From an uncultured Collinsella sp. (GTDB lineage: Bacteria; Actinomycetota; Coriobacteriia; Coriobacteriales; Coriobacteriaceae): a stretch of 64,000 bases of DNA. This document shows positions 6,755-16,546 of this stretch, piece by piece. Numbering within the stretch: the stretch's first letter is position 1; each line of letters begins with the position of its first letter. Under the pieces are notes generated by a model that did not search any database, was not told the DNA's origin, and worked only from the letters and a program-made list of their open reading frames with translations. Location of the stretch: NCBI GenBank assembly GCA_900549745.1, contig URPJ01000010.1, positions 11,782 to 75,781 of the forward strand. Direction: 5' to 3'. The translations under genes and the position numbers were made by a program.

Positions 6755-8185
6755 CTACTCGCCAAAGAACTCGTTGATCTTCTGCTCGTCGACGCCAAAG
6801 AACCACGTCAGGACAAAGCCGGCGGCATAGGCAAGCAGCATAGCGGCAACGTAGCCGAGCTGCTGGCCAGGAACAACGATCAGCAGGCCAAACAGACCGG
6901 AAACGCCCTGAGAAACCGTGCCGATGTGAAGCAGCGCCGCGAGCGCGCCGCCAAATCCGGCACCCAGGCAGGCCGTCACAAACGGACGAACGAGCGGCAG
7001 CGTAACAGCATACATCAGAGGCTCTCCCACACCCAGGATTCCAACGGGAATGGACTCTGCGACGTACTTCTTGAGCTTGGCGTTCTTGGTCTTAAAGTAC
7101 AGCGCCAAACCGGCACCGACCTGGCCGCCGCCAGCCATCATAAGGATGGGAAGCAGGTAATTGATACCCTTGGTAGCGCCGTCGGGATCGTTGAGCATAG
7201 CGTGGATCGGCGTGAGCGCCTGATGCAGGCCGACGGAAACCAGCGGCAAGAAGCCTGCCGACAGGATATAGCCGCCCAGGACGCCCAGCTTCTCGAAGAT
7301 AAAGGTCAAAACGCTAAAGATGGCAGTCGTCAGCCATGCGCCAACCGGCTGGATGACGAGCATCAGAGCAAAGGCGCCGATGATGAGCACCAGCAGCGGA
7401 GACAAGAACGTGTCGAGTGCGTTGGGCATAACCTTGCGAATCTGACGCTCCATCCAGGCAAAAAATGCGCCAGCGATGAGAGCCGCGATCATGCCGCCCG
7501 CTGCGGGGTTGTATTGCGCATTGGTGAGCGGCAGCAGAATGGCAGTGGCAGGATCAGCCGCGCCAGGCGCAAGCAGGGGCATGGCACTGTTGGCGATACA
7601 CATCATGCCGGCGATGCCGCCCAGCGCAGCGGAGCCACCAAACTCACGTGCCGCGTTATAGCCCACCAAGATGGGCAGATAGGCAAACAGGGCCCAGCCC
7701 ATGGAACGAATGCCCTGGTACCACCACTCGCCTGCAAGCGCGCCTGCCGTCGAGACGTTAATGACGTTGCAGATACCGTTGATGAGGCCAGCCGCAATGA
7801 TGCCGGGAAGTAGGGCGACGAAGACATTGGAAATCTTCTTGAGGAAGGCCTGAACCGGCTTGGACTCGTACTTGGCCTTCTGCGCGGCCTTGTTTGTGGC
7901 CGCAGCGTCAACCACGCTCTCGTCAGCAACGCCTTTCGCAAGGCCGGTGAGCTTGGAGAACTCCTCGAGCACCTTATTCACCTTGCCCGGACCCAGCACG
8001 ATCTGCATCGTGTCGTCCTCGACCAGGCCCATCACGCCGTCGAGTGCCTTAATGCCCTCCGTGTCGACGTTGCCCGTGTCTTTGACGGTCACGCGCAGGC
8101 GCGTCATGCACGCCGCGTTTGCGAGCACGTTGTCTTTACCGCCCAAAAGGTCCAGCAGCTTTTGAGCCAGCTCTTTGTTCGTCAT
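6755..8185 (-). CDS. murP: PTS EIIBC transporter, probably for MurNAc or MurNAc-GlcNAc
   Basis: A 476-residue PTS permease. The N-terminal EIIB domain carries the phosphorylated Cys26 (NAACMTRLRVTVKD). A linker follows, then an EIIC domain from about residue 105 with some ten hydrophobic segments and the GVGEPLMYAVTLPLVRPF motif. No EIIA domain is present, as in MurP proteins, which borrow one. It takes up and phosphorylates the sugar at the membrane. MurQ and MurR upstream and MupG downstream fix the likely substrate as muropeptide sugars. AAGGAGGAG precedes ATG 8185. Confidence 0.9.
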   Translation of the reverse strand: MTNKELAQKLLDLLGGKDNVLANAACMTRLRVTVKDTGNVDTEGIKALDGVMGLVEDDTMQIVLGPGKVNKVLEEFSKLTGLAKGVADESVVDAAATNKAAQKAKYESKPVQAFLKKISNVFVALLPGIIAAGLINGICNVINVSTAGALAGEWWYQGIRSMGWALFAYLPILVGYNAAREFGGSAALGGIAGMMCIANSAMPLLAPGAADPATAILLPLTNAQYNPAAGGMIAALIAGAFFAWMERQIRKVMPNALDTFLSPLLVLIIGAFALMLVIQPVGAWLTTAIFSVLTFIFEKLGVLGGYILSAGFLPLVSVGLHQALTPIHAMLNDPDGATKGINYLLPILMMAGGGQVGAGLALYFKTKNAKLKKYVAESIPVGILGVGEPLMYAVTLPLVRPFVTACLGAGFGGALAALLHIGTVSQGVSGLFGLLIVVPGQQLGYVAAMLLAYAAGFVLTWFFGVDEQKINEFFGE

Positions 8186-8242
8186 AACTCCTCCTTGTAT
8201 TGGGTATCTCGTCTGAATGTCATATCAGCTCACGCCGCGCAC

Positions 8243-9166
<924 letters not shown>

Positions 9167-9176
9167 TTCATTCACC

Positions 9177-10028
9177 TCATCTTTCCTGTTTCTCGATGTA
9201 GTTTTGCTTAATGACATGCGTCGCCCGTTCGTAGTCGCTGGCAACGTAAGCAGCGTACAGGGCATCGACAACCATAAGCTGGGCCATACGCGAAGCCATG
9301 GCACCGCTGCGGACCAAGGGTTCACTCGCAGCGACGCCGAGCACGGCATCGGCCATGGTGGCAAGCTTGGATGATCCATCTACTTTGGTAACGGCCACTA
9401 CGGGACAGTTGTGGCGTTGAGCCTCGGCGGTGCAGTCCAGCACCTCTTGCGTCAAGCCCGAGTAACTAAAGGCGATTGCCATATCGCCCTCATGCATGTT
9501 CTTGGCACATAAGAGCTGATCATGCCAGTCGTCGTACAGATGGCACTCTTTGTCGACACGCATGAGCTTTTGCGCCAGGTCGTGCGCGACCAAACGAGAA
9601 GCACCAATACCGAACAGATTGACCGCGCGTGCCCGCTTAAGACGGGCCGCGCGTCGCTCCAAGACGGTGTAATCGAGCGTTCGCGCCGTCGCCTCGATCG
9701 TGCGCACGTTGCTTTTCATCACCTTCCCCACGATGCGTTCGACGCTGTCATCCATGGAGATGTCCTCGAGAGCAACGTCTTTCTTGTCACCTAAGAGCGC
9801 CAGCTCGGCAATCAGTTCGCGCTGGAACTCCTTGTAGCCCGCAAAACCCAAACGCTTGCAAAAGCGCAAAATGCTCGAGGGCGAGGAGAACGTGACATCG
9901 GCAAGACCGCGGACGGACAGCCCGACCACCTCGTGCGGATGAGCGCTTACATATGCGATGACATTGCGTTCCGCCGGGCTCGCGCTAAGCTCACGCTCGC
10001 GAAGCCGCAAAAGCAATCCGTTTGCCAT
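9177..10028 (-). CDS. murR: MurR/RpiR-family transcriptional regulator
   Basis: A 283-residue protein with an N-terminal RpiR helix-turn-helix (LADVTFSSPSSILRFCKRLGFAGYKEF, about residues 43-70) and a C-terminal SIS sugar-phosphate-binding domain (GIGASRLVAHDLAQKL, AFSYSGLTQEVL). In E. coli MurR represses murQP and is relieved by MurNAc-6-phosphate. It leads the operon, so autoregulation is likely. ATG 10028 was chosen because GGAGG lies 8 bases before it; an in-frame GTG three codons upstream overlaps that site. A 5-3-5 palindrome lies just upstream. Confidence 0.9.
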   Translation of the reverse strand: MANGLLLRLRERELSASPAERNVIAYVSAHPHEVVGLSVRGLADVTFSSPSSILRFCKRLGFAGYKEFQRELIAELALLGDKKDVALEDISMDDSVERIVGKVMKSNVRTIEATARTLDYTVLERRAARLKRARAVNLFGIGASRLVAHDLAQKLMRVDKECHLYDDWHDQLLCAKNMHEGDMAIAFSYSGLTQEVLDCTAEAQRHNCPVVAVTKVDGSSKLATMADAVLGVAASEPLVRSGAMASRMAQLMVVDALYAAYVASDYERATHVIKQNYIEKQER

Positions 10029-10062
10029 CTCAAACACCTCCGTTGAGAAGAATTAAAGACCA

Positions 10063-10075
10063 ACGAACGATTCGT
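10063..10075. promoter_or_regulatory. Candidate MurR operator
   Basis: ACGAA and TTCGT flank a 3-base centre, 35 bases before murR ATG 10028. The position suits autorepression. This is inference only. Confidence 0.35.
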
Positions 10076-10127
10076 ACCGGATACAAACAGCTTTTGCGGT
10101 ACATTGTGCCGCATCGTGGCGCACAAA

Positions 10128-10151
10128 GGGCGAGCGTTCTACCGCTCGCCC
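10128..10151 (-). terminator. GC hairpin after the VanZ-like gene
   Basis: GGGCGAGCG (10128-10136) pairs with CGCTCGCCC (10143-10151). Only TTT follows on the minus strand, so it is a weak terminator candidate for the VanZ-like gene. Confidence 0.45.
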
Positions 10152-10232
10152 CTCAAATCCGACCGCTCGGAAATACGCGCGACACAAAATAATTCAACGA
10201 GGCCGCATTATCAGAAACGGGTTTGTTACCGG

Positions 10233-10814
10233 CTAGCGCCTCGCATGGGCGCCGATCGGCCGAGTCGCATGGCGCACCAACGCCGCTGCCAGCAATACCA
10301 ACAGCATGGCGGTGACATAGCCCGCAGCATCGAATCCTAAATCGATAACGTCGAAATGCCTGCCGGGAACAAAGATCTTATGTACCTGATCGCCAACGGA
10401 GCAGGCGGCGCAAAAGAGCAATACGGGCACGCAACGGGAGCATACGCTCCACGGATGCCTGGAAAGGCAAACCACGACCACCGAGGCGAACAACCCGACG
10501 AAGAAAAATTCTACGGTATGGGCAACGCGACGGACGTTCGTGCCCACCCACATGCGAATGGAAGTAAGTCGGCCAGACCGGGCATTCGAGGCAGCCGAAT
10601 CGGTGCCCCCGGTCATTCCGTTCTCCGCTTGGGCTTCACCCGTGGCATCGGCAGCCTGAACGCCCGTAGCCTGACCCTCCACCACACGCGCGGTGGACTC
10701 GCTCAGCAACGACGTCTCCACCGCATTTTGCTCCGTCAGCGCCCAGATGCCCGCCAGCGTTGCAGCGAACAGAACGATCGCGGTCCATCCGATTATTTGT
10801 TTTACGCGAGCCAA
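10233..10814 (-). CDS. VanZ-like membrane protein
   Basis: A 193-residue protein with an N-terminal membrane segment (about residues 8-26), an 80-residue polar, Ala/Glu/Gly-rich loop, then three hydrophobic segments. The VanZ signatures are RRVAHTVEFFFVG and the downstream DQVHKIFVPGRHFDVIDLGFDAAGY. VanZ proteins give low-level teicoplanin resistance in some hosts, but the biochemical role of most members is unknown. The long extracytoplasmic insert between the first two membrane segments is unusual. AGGAGG precedes ATG 10814. The gene stands alone. Confidence 0.75.
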   Translation of the reverse strand: MARVKQIIGWTAIVLFAATLAGIWALTEQNAVETSLLSESTARVVEGQATGVQAADATGEAQAENGMTGGTDSAASNARSGRLTSIRMWVGTNVRRVAHTVEFFFVGLFASVVVVCLSRHPWSVCSRCVPVLLFCAACSVGDQVHKIFVPGRHFDVIDLGFDAAGYVTAMLLVLLAAALVRHATRPIGAHARR

Positions 10815-10918
10815 GGGCCAACCTCCTTTTTTGAATATCAGCGAGTGTAGCCCAAAATGGCATCGTCACCGTATCAAAATTTGAATCGCAACAGGAAGCG
10901 ACAAAGCGACGCAAACCC

Positions 10919-11524
10919 CTACCCCGCCTCGCGCATCCAGCGATCGAACGTCCCCACGCACACGCCCAGGCATTTTGCTGCCTGGCTGCGGGTAATATCG
11001 CCTGCCTCATAGCTATCGCGCACCAGCTCAAACTGAGGAGGGCACGGCTTGCGAGGTCGACCGAAACGGACCCCTCGCGCTCGCGCCGCTGCAATCCCCT
11101 CCGCCTGGCGCCGATGGATATTCTCGCGCTCCACCTGCGCCACGTAGCTCAGCAGTTGCAGCACAATATCGGCAATCAGGGTGTTGGTCACATCCGGCGC
11201 GCCGCTGGCCCTGACGCGCGTGTCAAGCAATGGCATGTCCAACACCACAATGGCAACCCCGAGCTCCTTGGTAATGCGTCGCCATTCCTCAAGAATCTCG
11301 GAGTAATTACGGCCAAGTCGGTCGATAGAAAGCACCACCAGTACGTCCCCGTCTCCCAGGACGTGCAGCAGCTCGCGATAACGCGGTCGATCGAAGTCCT
11401 TGCCGCTCGCATGGTCGGCATAAATATTCGCCGAGCCCACGCCATAGGCGCCCAGCGCATCCAGCTGCCGATTAAGGTTCTGATCGCGCGAACTCACCCG
11501 CGCATAACCGTACACCGTCGCCAT
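10919..11524 (-). CDS. Serine recombinase (resolvase/invertase family)
   Basis: A 201-residue small serine recombinase. Motif YGYARVSSRDQNLNRQ carries the likely nucleophile Ser11. VLSIDRLGRNYSEI holds the conserved Arg residues, and a C-terminal helix-turn-helix (ITRSQAAKCLGVCVGTFDRWM) binds DNA. Family members resolve or invert DNA between short sites. Start ATG 11524 follows GGGGATGAG; ten further upstream residues lack a better site. No toxin, transposase or obvious invertible segment is next to it, so its target is unknown. A 38-bp inverted repeat lies just upstream of the gene. Confidence 0.88.
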   Translation of the reverse strand: MATVYGYARVSSRDQNLNRQLDALGAYGVGSANIYADHASGKDFDRPRYRELLHVLGDGDVLVVLSIDRLGRNYSEILEEWRRITKELGVAIVVLDMPLLDTRVRASGAPDVTNTLIADIVLQLLSYVAQVERENIHRRQAEGIAAARARGVRFGRPRKPCPPQFELVRDSYEAGDITRSQAAKCLGVCVGTFDRWMREAG

Positions 11525-11543
11525 CTCATCCCCGCTTTCTTGT

Positions 11544-11581
11544 AAACCTGCCAAAAGGGACAGGTTTATTTTGGTAGGTTT
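11544..11581. repeat. Inverted repeat, AACCTGCC..GGYAGGTT family, copy 1
   Basis: Arms AAACCTGCCAAAA (11544-11556) and TTTTGGTAGGTTT (11569-11581) pair with one G-T. The centre contains GGGACAGGTTTA. A near-identical element is at 23671-23708. Confidence 0.8.
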
Positions 11582-11644
11582 TACCTCTCAAATAGCAGGT
11601 AAGCGGGCGGCCGAGCAGACGGCAAGGTAGCCACGATTCAAATG

Positions 11645-11674
11645 CGGAGGGCGGTCCCGAAAGGCCGCCCTCCG
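11645..11674 (-). terminator. Hairpin downstream of rnr
   Basis: CGGAGGGCGG pairs with CCGCCCTCCG 27 bases past the rnr stop. No clear T-run follows, so it is a probable processing or termination hairpin only. Confidence 0.45.
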
Positions 11675-11700
11675 CTCTCCCGCCATGAGTCGGGATTTGG

Positions 11701-13836
11701 CTAATGGATAAGCTTAAAGTCCAAGTGCCCACGCGTGGTATTGACGCGCGAGACCTCGATAATCACGCGCTGCCCCAGCTCGTAACGGGTGCCCGTGTCG
11801 GCACCTGTGAGCGTGAGCGCGTCCTCGTCGAACTCGAACCACTCGTTGCCCAGGCTCTTGATCGAAACCAAGCCTTCGACCTGCGTTAGGTCCAAGCGCA
11901 CAAAGAGGCCCATGCTGCTAACCCACGAGACGGTTCCGGCATAGCGCTCGCCCAGACGGTCCTCATAGTACTGGGCAATCTTGATCTTTTGCGTCGCATG
12001 GCTGGCGGCATCGGCCGCGCGCTCGGCATCGCTGCATGCGCGGCAGATCTGCGGCAGAATGCGCGGCAGCGACTCGCGCCCCTTGCCGATCAGCCGCGGC
12101 GTACGGACCAAGGCGTCCTTGCCGCCGAGCCGCTCATAGGCCAACTGCAGTTTGAGCACGCGGTGCACCACCAGATCGGGGTAGCGACGGATGGGACTCG
12201 TAAAGTGGCAGTAGCACGGCGCGGCGAGCGCAAAGTGGCCCTCGTTGCGCGGCTTGTACAGCGCGCGCTGCATGCTGCGCAGAAGCAGCGTGTTGACGAG
12301 CGGTGCGTTGGCCGTACCGGCGGCAGCATCGACTGCAGCCTGCAGCTCATCGGGGCTCCCCAGGGCAATACCGGCAGCACGGCGATCGTCGATGATGCCT
12401 AGCTGCGCCAGCGCAACGGCAGCACCGTGCAGGCTATCGGGGCTCGGATCCTCATGCACGCGATAGCAGGCCTCGATATCACGGTCTGCCAGCCACTCTG
12501 CAACGCACTCGTTGGCGAGCAGCATGGCTTCCTCGATAAGCGACGTGGCACACGAACGCTCACGCGCCACAATCTGCACGGGCACTCCGTCCTCATCCAA
12601 TAGAGCGCGAATCTCGGCTGTGTCAAAATCGACTGAGCCGCGGGCGCGACGAATACGACGGCGAAGTTCGGCGAGTTCGTTAGCGGCGACAAGGAAATCG
12701 CCGAGGTCGATGTTGTAGCCGCGGGCGGCCTCCTCGCACGCAAGACCGCGCTCAAGCGCTTCCTCGCGCGAGGTCTCGGCAGCCGCAACATCCTCGGCTG
12801 CACCCTCCAGCACCGAATACTCAACCGCGCCGGCACGCACCAGCAGCGCCTCGGCGCCGTCATAGTCCATACGCACACGCGAGCGAATCACGCTGGGATA
12901 CGGATCGTAATGCCGCACGCGACCCTGCGCATCGAGCTCGATATCGACGGTAAACGCAAGACGGTCCTCGTCAGGGCGAAGCGAGCACAGGTCATTGGAC
13001 AGGCGTTCGGGCAGCATGGGAAGCACGCGATCGGCCAGATACACCGATGTCGTACGATGGCGAGCCTCAAGATCGATATGCCCGTCCCAAGCCACATAGT
13101 GTGAAACGTCGGCGATATGCACACCCAGCTTGTAGCCACCCTCGGGCGTGCGCTCCAACGAAATGGCATCGTCAAAGTCGCGCGCGTCGACCGGGTCGAT
13201 CGTGATGACAAAGCGGTCGCGCAGATCGCGGCGGAGCGGGTCCTTAAGCGCCGCGGACACATCGAGCGAAAGCCCCTCGGCCTCGTCCAGCGCGGCCTCG
13301 GGATAGCTATCGGTATAGCCGTAGCGCGCCATCACATATTGAACGCCCAAATCGGGCGCGTCATCTCCGCCAATGTGGCGTTCGATCGTCACAGCGCCCG
13401 ATTCCAGGCGCGTCGGGTAGGTCAAAATGCGCGCGACAACAGCATCACCCGGGTGAACGCCCAGACGATCCGCCGAGGTATCCTCAGGCAGAATGAAGAA
13501 GTCGGCCTTCAGACGCGAATCGAGCGGCTCGATCACACCGAGCGGACCGGCGGTCTGGTACGTACCCACCACGCTTATGGCTGCGCGCTCAACCACGCCT
13601 TCGATCACGGCGCGCCGCTCACCGTGCGGGCTGTTCTTAATGCTCACGGCAACGGTATCGCCATCCATGATCTCGCGCTTGCCACGGCCCATGACCTTGT
13701 AGTCGCCGTTTTCGGTTACAACGTAGGCACTGTGCTCATGGAGCTGCACGCGCCCGGTCAGGCTCGGACGGCGTTCGCTGCGCACCGGCCCGCGCTTATT
13801 GCGAGCTCCACGCTTATGCTTGTTATTGCGCCCCAT
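11701..13836 (-). CDS. rnr: Ribonuclease R (RNase II family exoribonuclease)
   Basis: A 711-residue 3'-5' exoribonuclease that degrades structured RNA. In order: a basic N-terminal tail, cold-shock-type OB folds (RVQLHEHSAYVVTENGDYKVM, DTVAVSI), the RNB catalytic domain with the Asp-rich motif DPVDARDFDDAIS (about 216-228), HIADVSHYV and HFTSPIRRYPDLVVHR, then a C-terminal S1 domain (YAGTVSWVSSMGLFVRLD). The length is normal for RNase R. It is monocistronic; in many Gram-positives rnr is next to smpB, but here smpB is about 9 kb away. Confidence 0.96.
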   Translation of the reverse strand: MGRNNKHKRGARNKRGPVRSERRPSLTGRVQLHEHSAYVVTENGDYKVMGRGKREIMDGDTVAVSIKNSPHGERRAVIEGVVERAAISVVGTYQTAGPLGVIEPLDSRLKADFFILPEDTSADRLGVHPGDAVVARILTYPTRLESGAVTIERHIGGDDAPDLGVQYVMARYGYTDSYPEAALDEAEGLSLDVSAALKDPLRRDLRDRFVITIDPVDARDFDDAISLERTPEGGYKLGVHIADVSHYVAWDGHIDLEARHRTTSVYLADRVLPMLPERLSNDLCSLRPDEDRLAFTVDIELDAQGRVRHYDPYPSVIRSRVRMDYDGAEALLVRAGAVEYSVLEGAAEDVAAAETSREEALERGLACEEAARGYNIDLGDFLVAANELAELRRRIRRARGSVDFDTAEIRALLDEDGVPVQIVARERSCATSLIEEAMLLANECVAEWLADRDIEACYRVHEDPSPDSLHGAAVALAQLGIIDDRRAAGIALGSPDELQAAVDAAAGTANAPLVNTLLLRSMQRALYKPRNEGHFALAAPCYCHFTSPIRRYPDLVVHRVLKLQLAYERLGGKDALVRTPRLIGKGRESLPRILPQICRACSDAERAADAASHATQKIKIAQYYEDRLGERYAGTVSWVSSMGLFVRLDLTQVEGLVSIKSLGNEWFEFDEDALTLTGADTGTRYELGQRVIIEVSRVNTTRGHLDFKLIH

Positions 13837-13913
13837 GGCGCCTCCTAACTATCGATTGCCGACTCCAAAGAGTCTACCCAAATGATTCGCCATCCTGCCG
13901 TCCCCTAGGGATC

Positions 13914-13946
13914 AAAAAACGGGCCGCCCCATAAGAGACGACCCGT
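13914..13946 (-). terminator. Terminator of ftsEX
   Basis: ACGGG and CCCGT arms with further GC pairs, followed on the minus strand by TTTTTT, about 25 bases past the ftsX stop. Confidence 0.75.
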
Positions 13947-13971
13947 TGGAAGGGATGAATTCCAGGCATGC

Positions 13972-14892
13972 CTACACGCGCAGGTAGCGGCGCATGGCGA
14001 TGGCAGAACCAAAGAGACCGATAATCACGCCGACCAGAATCAGCGCAGCATAGGTCACCAGGTAGTACTGCATCGGCAGGGCAAACGACATCCAGCCGAT
14101 GCTCTCCTGCAGACGCGGAATCATCAGATTGCGCAGCAGCTCCAGAACGCCGATGGAAAGCAGCGAGCCCAAAATGGCCTGCAGCACGCCCTCGGTGATA
14201 AACGGGCCACGAATGAAGCCGTTGCTGGCGCCGACCAGACGCATAATCGCAATCTCACGACGACGCGCCGTGATGGACAGGCGAATCGTGTTGTTGATGA
14301 AGATGAATGCGATAAAGGTCAGAAGGCCAACGAGCACCACGGCGGCGATGCGGATGTAGTTGGTCACCTGGAACAGGCGGCTCACTTCCTCCTGGCCGTA
14401 CAGCACGCTCGCGTTGACGTCGCCGTCATCCGCGATCTTCTGGAAATCGGCATCCTTCTTGAGCTTCTTGGCCGTGCTCTCGACCTGAGACGGATCGTCC
14501 ATCTCAATCGCAAACGAGGCGGGCAGCGGGTTCTGGCCGTCGAGCGCGCTCATGGTGGCGTCGGCGTTACCCGACATCTTGCTCGTGTACTCGGCCAGCG
14601 CGTCGTCCTTATCCTTATAGGTCACGGACTTGACGTTGCTCCACGTCTTAAGTTCGGCCTCAAAAGCCTGAACATCGGCCTGATCGGCGTCATCACTAAT
14701 GAACGCGTTGATGACAACCTGATCCTCGACGGTACCGATCACGGAGTTCAGCATCGCGGAACCCATAATGAACAGGCCGATGATAAACAGCGAAAGGAAG
14801 ATCGTGATGACGGCGCCGAGCGAGGTAGTCCAGTTACGGAAGAAGTGGCTGATTGCCTCTTTGAAGGAGTAGCCCACGTTAGTTGGTGCCAT
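13972..14892 (-). CDS. ftsX: Cell division permease FtsX
   Basis: A 306-residue membrane partner of FtsE. It has one N-terminal membrane segment (about 23-45), a roughly 150-residue extracytoplasmic domain, then three C-terminal segments with the FtsX motif ARRREIAIMRLVGASNGFIRGPF. FtsEX transmits ATP hydrolysis to cell-wall hydrolases at division. Start ATG 14892 overlaps the end of ftsE by 14 bases, which argues for translational coupling. No partner hydrolase gene is adjacent here. Confidence 0.95.
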   Translation of the reverse strand: MAPTNVGYSFKEAISHFFRNWTTSLGAVITIFLSLFIIGLFIMGSAMLNSVIGTVEDQVVINAFISDDADQADVQAFEAELKTWSNVKSVTYKDKDDALAEYTSKMSGNADATMSALDGQNPLPASFAIEMDDPSQVESTAKKLKKDADFQKIADDGDVNASVLYGQEEVSRLFQVTNYIRIAAVVLVGLLTFIAFIFINNTIRLSITARRREIAIMRLVGASNGFIRGPFITEGVLQAILGSLLSIGVLELLRNLMIPRLQESIGWMSFALPMQYYLVTYAALILVGVIIGLFGSAIAMRRYLRV

Positions 14893-16099
14893 AGTTGCCG
14901 TAACCTCCCCTCTCCTGGTCGCGGATAACGTGGCCGCCCTCAAGGGCGATCACGCGACGGTGCATGCTATCGACCATCTCGCGGTCGTGCGTGGCGACGA
15001 TCACGGTGGTGCCGGTGCGGTTAATACGCTCGAGCAGCTTCATGATGCCCAGCGAGATCGCCGGGTCGAGGTTGCCCGTCGGCTCGTCGCAGATCAGCAG
15101 CGGCGGACGGTTGACCATAGCGCGGGCGACGGCAACGCGCTGCTGCTCGCCACCGGAAAGCTGGTCGGGCAGCGAGTCCATCTGATCGGCCAGGCCGACC
15201 AGACGCAGCACCTCGGGCACCTGGCTGCGAATGACGCCCTTGGGCTTGCCGATGCACTGCAGGGCAAACGCCACGTTTTCGTAGGCGGTCTTTTGCGGCA
15301 GAAGCTTAAAGTCCTGGAACACGGCGCCAATCTGGCGGCGCAGGAACGGAACCTTGCGGTTCTTGATCTTCATGAGGTCCTGACCGGCAACCAGGATGCG
15401 GCCGCTCGTCGGCTTGACGTCACGGTTGAGCGTCGACAGCAGCGTGGTCTTACCCGAGCCGGAGTGACCGACCAGGAAGACGAACTCGCCCGGATAGATC
15501 TCGATGTTGATGTCGTCGAGTGCAGGCTTGTTGGGCTGTGCCGGATAGATCTTGGTGACATGCTCCATAAGGATGACGGGCTCGACACCGGCCTGTTTGG
15601 CCATCTTCTTGCGGCTGGCCTGCGGATCGATGGGCGCAAACACCGACGTAAAATCGGGGTTGTTGAGCGCGTTATCGAGGCTTGCGACCTCGGCTGCCTG
15701 ATCGCTCTCGACCACCGGGGCAGCAGGCTGCGTGGGGTCGGGAATAGCGGCAAAGAGACCGGACTGCGCAGGCTGAGGAGCCGGCGTCGCAGGGGCCAAG
15801 GGGTCGGGAATGCCGGCCATGGTAGGCTGCGGCGTGGCGGCACCAGCCTGAGACTGCTCCACGCGAGCGGTCACGGCCTGAACGGGCTCAAAACCCGCCG
15901 TGCCGGAAAGCGCGACATCGCTGGTTGGATTGTAGGCAAAGGGATCGGATGCCGGCTGTGCCTGATCTGCCGGCTGAGCGGGGGCCTGAGCAACAGGCTG
16001 GCCCTCTGAATCCGGAGTGGCGAAACGACTGCCCTGGACGCCTGCCTGCGTCTTGGGGGCATCATCGCCCGCACCGGAGGTACGGAAGTGGTTACCCAC
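14879..16099 (-). CDS. ftsE: Cell division ATP-binding protein FtsE with long N-terminal extension
   Basis: A 406-residue ABC ATPase; FtsE is usually about 230. The ABC domain begins near residue 174 (VILMEHVTKIYP) with Walker A GHSGSGKTT at 211-219, signature LSGGEQQRVAVARA, and Walker B LLICDEPTGNLD. The first 170 residues are Ala/Pro/Gln/Asp-rich, low complexity and probably disordered. The start is a GTG with AAGGAG 5 bases upstream, a precise site that supports the extension being translated. An internal start near MAKQAG (about 166) would give a normal FtsE and cannot be excluded. It is coupled to ftsX. Confidence 0.93.
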   Translation of the reverse strand: MGNHFRTSGAGDDAPKTQAGVQGSRFATPDSEGQPVAQAPAQPADQAQPASDPFAYNPTSDVALSGTAGFEPVQAVTARVEQSQAGAATPQPTMAGIPDPLAPATPAPQPAQSGLFAAIPDPTQPAAPVVESDQAAEVASLDNALNNPDFTSVFAPIDPQASRKKMAKQAGVEPVILMEHVTKIYPAQPNKPALDDINIEIYPGEFVFLVGHSGSGKTTLLSTLNRDVKPTSGRILVAGQDLMKIKNRKVPFLRRQIGAVFQDFKLLPQKTAYENVAFALQCIGKPKGVIRSQVPEVLRLVGLADQMDSLPDQLSGGEQQRVAVARAMVNRPPLLICDEPTGNLDPAISLGIMKLLERINRTGTTVIVATHDREMVDSMHRRVIALEGGHVIRDQERGGYGNYGTN

Positions 16100-16203
16100 T
16101 GGTGCTCCTTATCGTCGTGCGTTTAAACTACATGAGCGCTTAGTATTTTAGCAGCATTAGCTTTGCTGCACATAAGAAGCATGGCCGTGTTTGGGTCCCT
16201 CCG

Positions 16204-16324
16204 GCCGGACACAGGGTTACTTTCCAAATCGTCCTCGGACATGTCGGAGCCTCCGCTGCGCACTACGTGCGGCGGGGGCTCCTCCGTCCTGCGGAAAGAT
16301 TTGGAAAGTAACCCTGTGTCCGGC
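16204..16324. repeat. Nested palindrome with 27-bp perfect outer arms
   Basis: Outer arms at 16204-16230 and 16298-16324 are exact reverse complements. Inside, GGAGCCTCCGC.GCGCAC pairs imperfectly with GTGCGGCGGGGGCTCC around a 3-base loop. The gap between ftsE and the transketolase genes (16100-16546) holds this element and a terminator, with no gene that I can see. A similar nested design occurs at 56891-57005. Confidence 0.85.
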
Positions 16325-16465
16325 CTGCGGCTACTAAGGGGCCGCCGCGTTTATCTTGGGGTACTGCATATACAAAGTTGGAAGGGTCCGAATTGCACTT
16401 TGCTGTACTGGGCTCTCTTCCCGGAGAATGCCTCGCTTGGTGCGGCTCTGATTTAGCTGAAATAT

Positions 16466-16499
16466 AAAACAGGGCCGCCCTCTTTGAGGACGCCCCTGT
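16466..16499 (-). terminator. Terminator of the transketolase pair
   Basis: ACAGGG (16469-16474) pairs with CCCTGT (16494-16499) with inner GC pairs. TTTTA follows on the minus strand, about 50 bases past the stop. Confidence 0.7.
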
Positions 16500-16546
16500 C
16501 TGCATTTGAATGCGATTGGCTTGTTGCCGATTGAGCGATGGCTGCT

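Noticed and set aside
10919..11581. Invertible switch driven by the serine recombinase
   Set aside because: I could not find matched inverted sites on both sides of any promoter or gene next to it; the repeat at 11544 has its partner 12 kb away.
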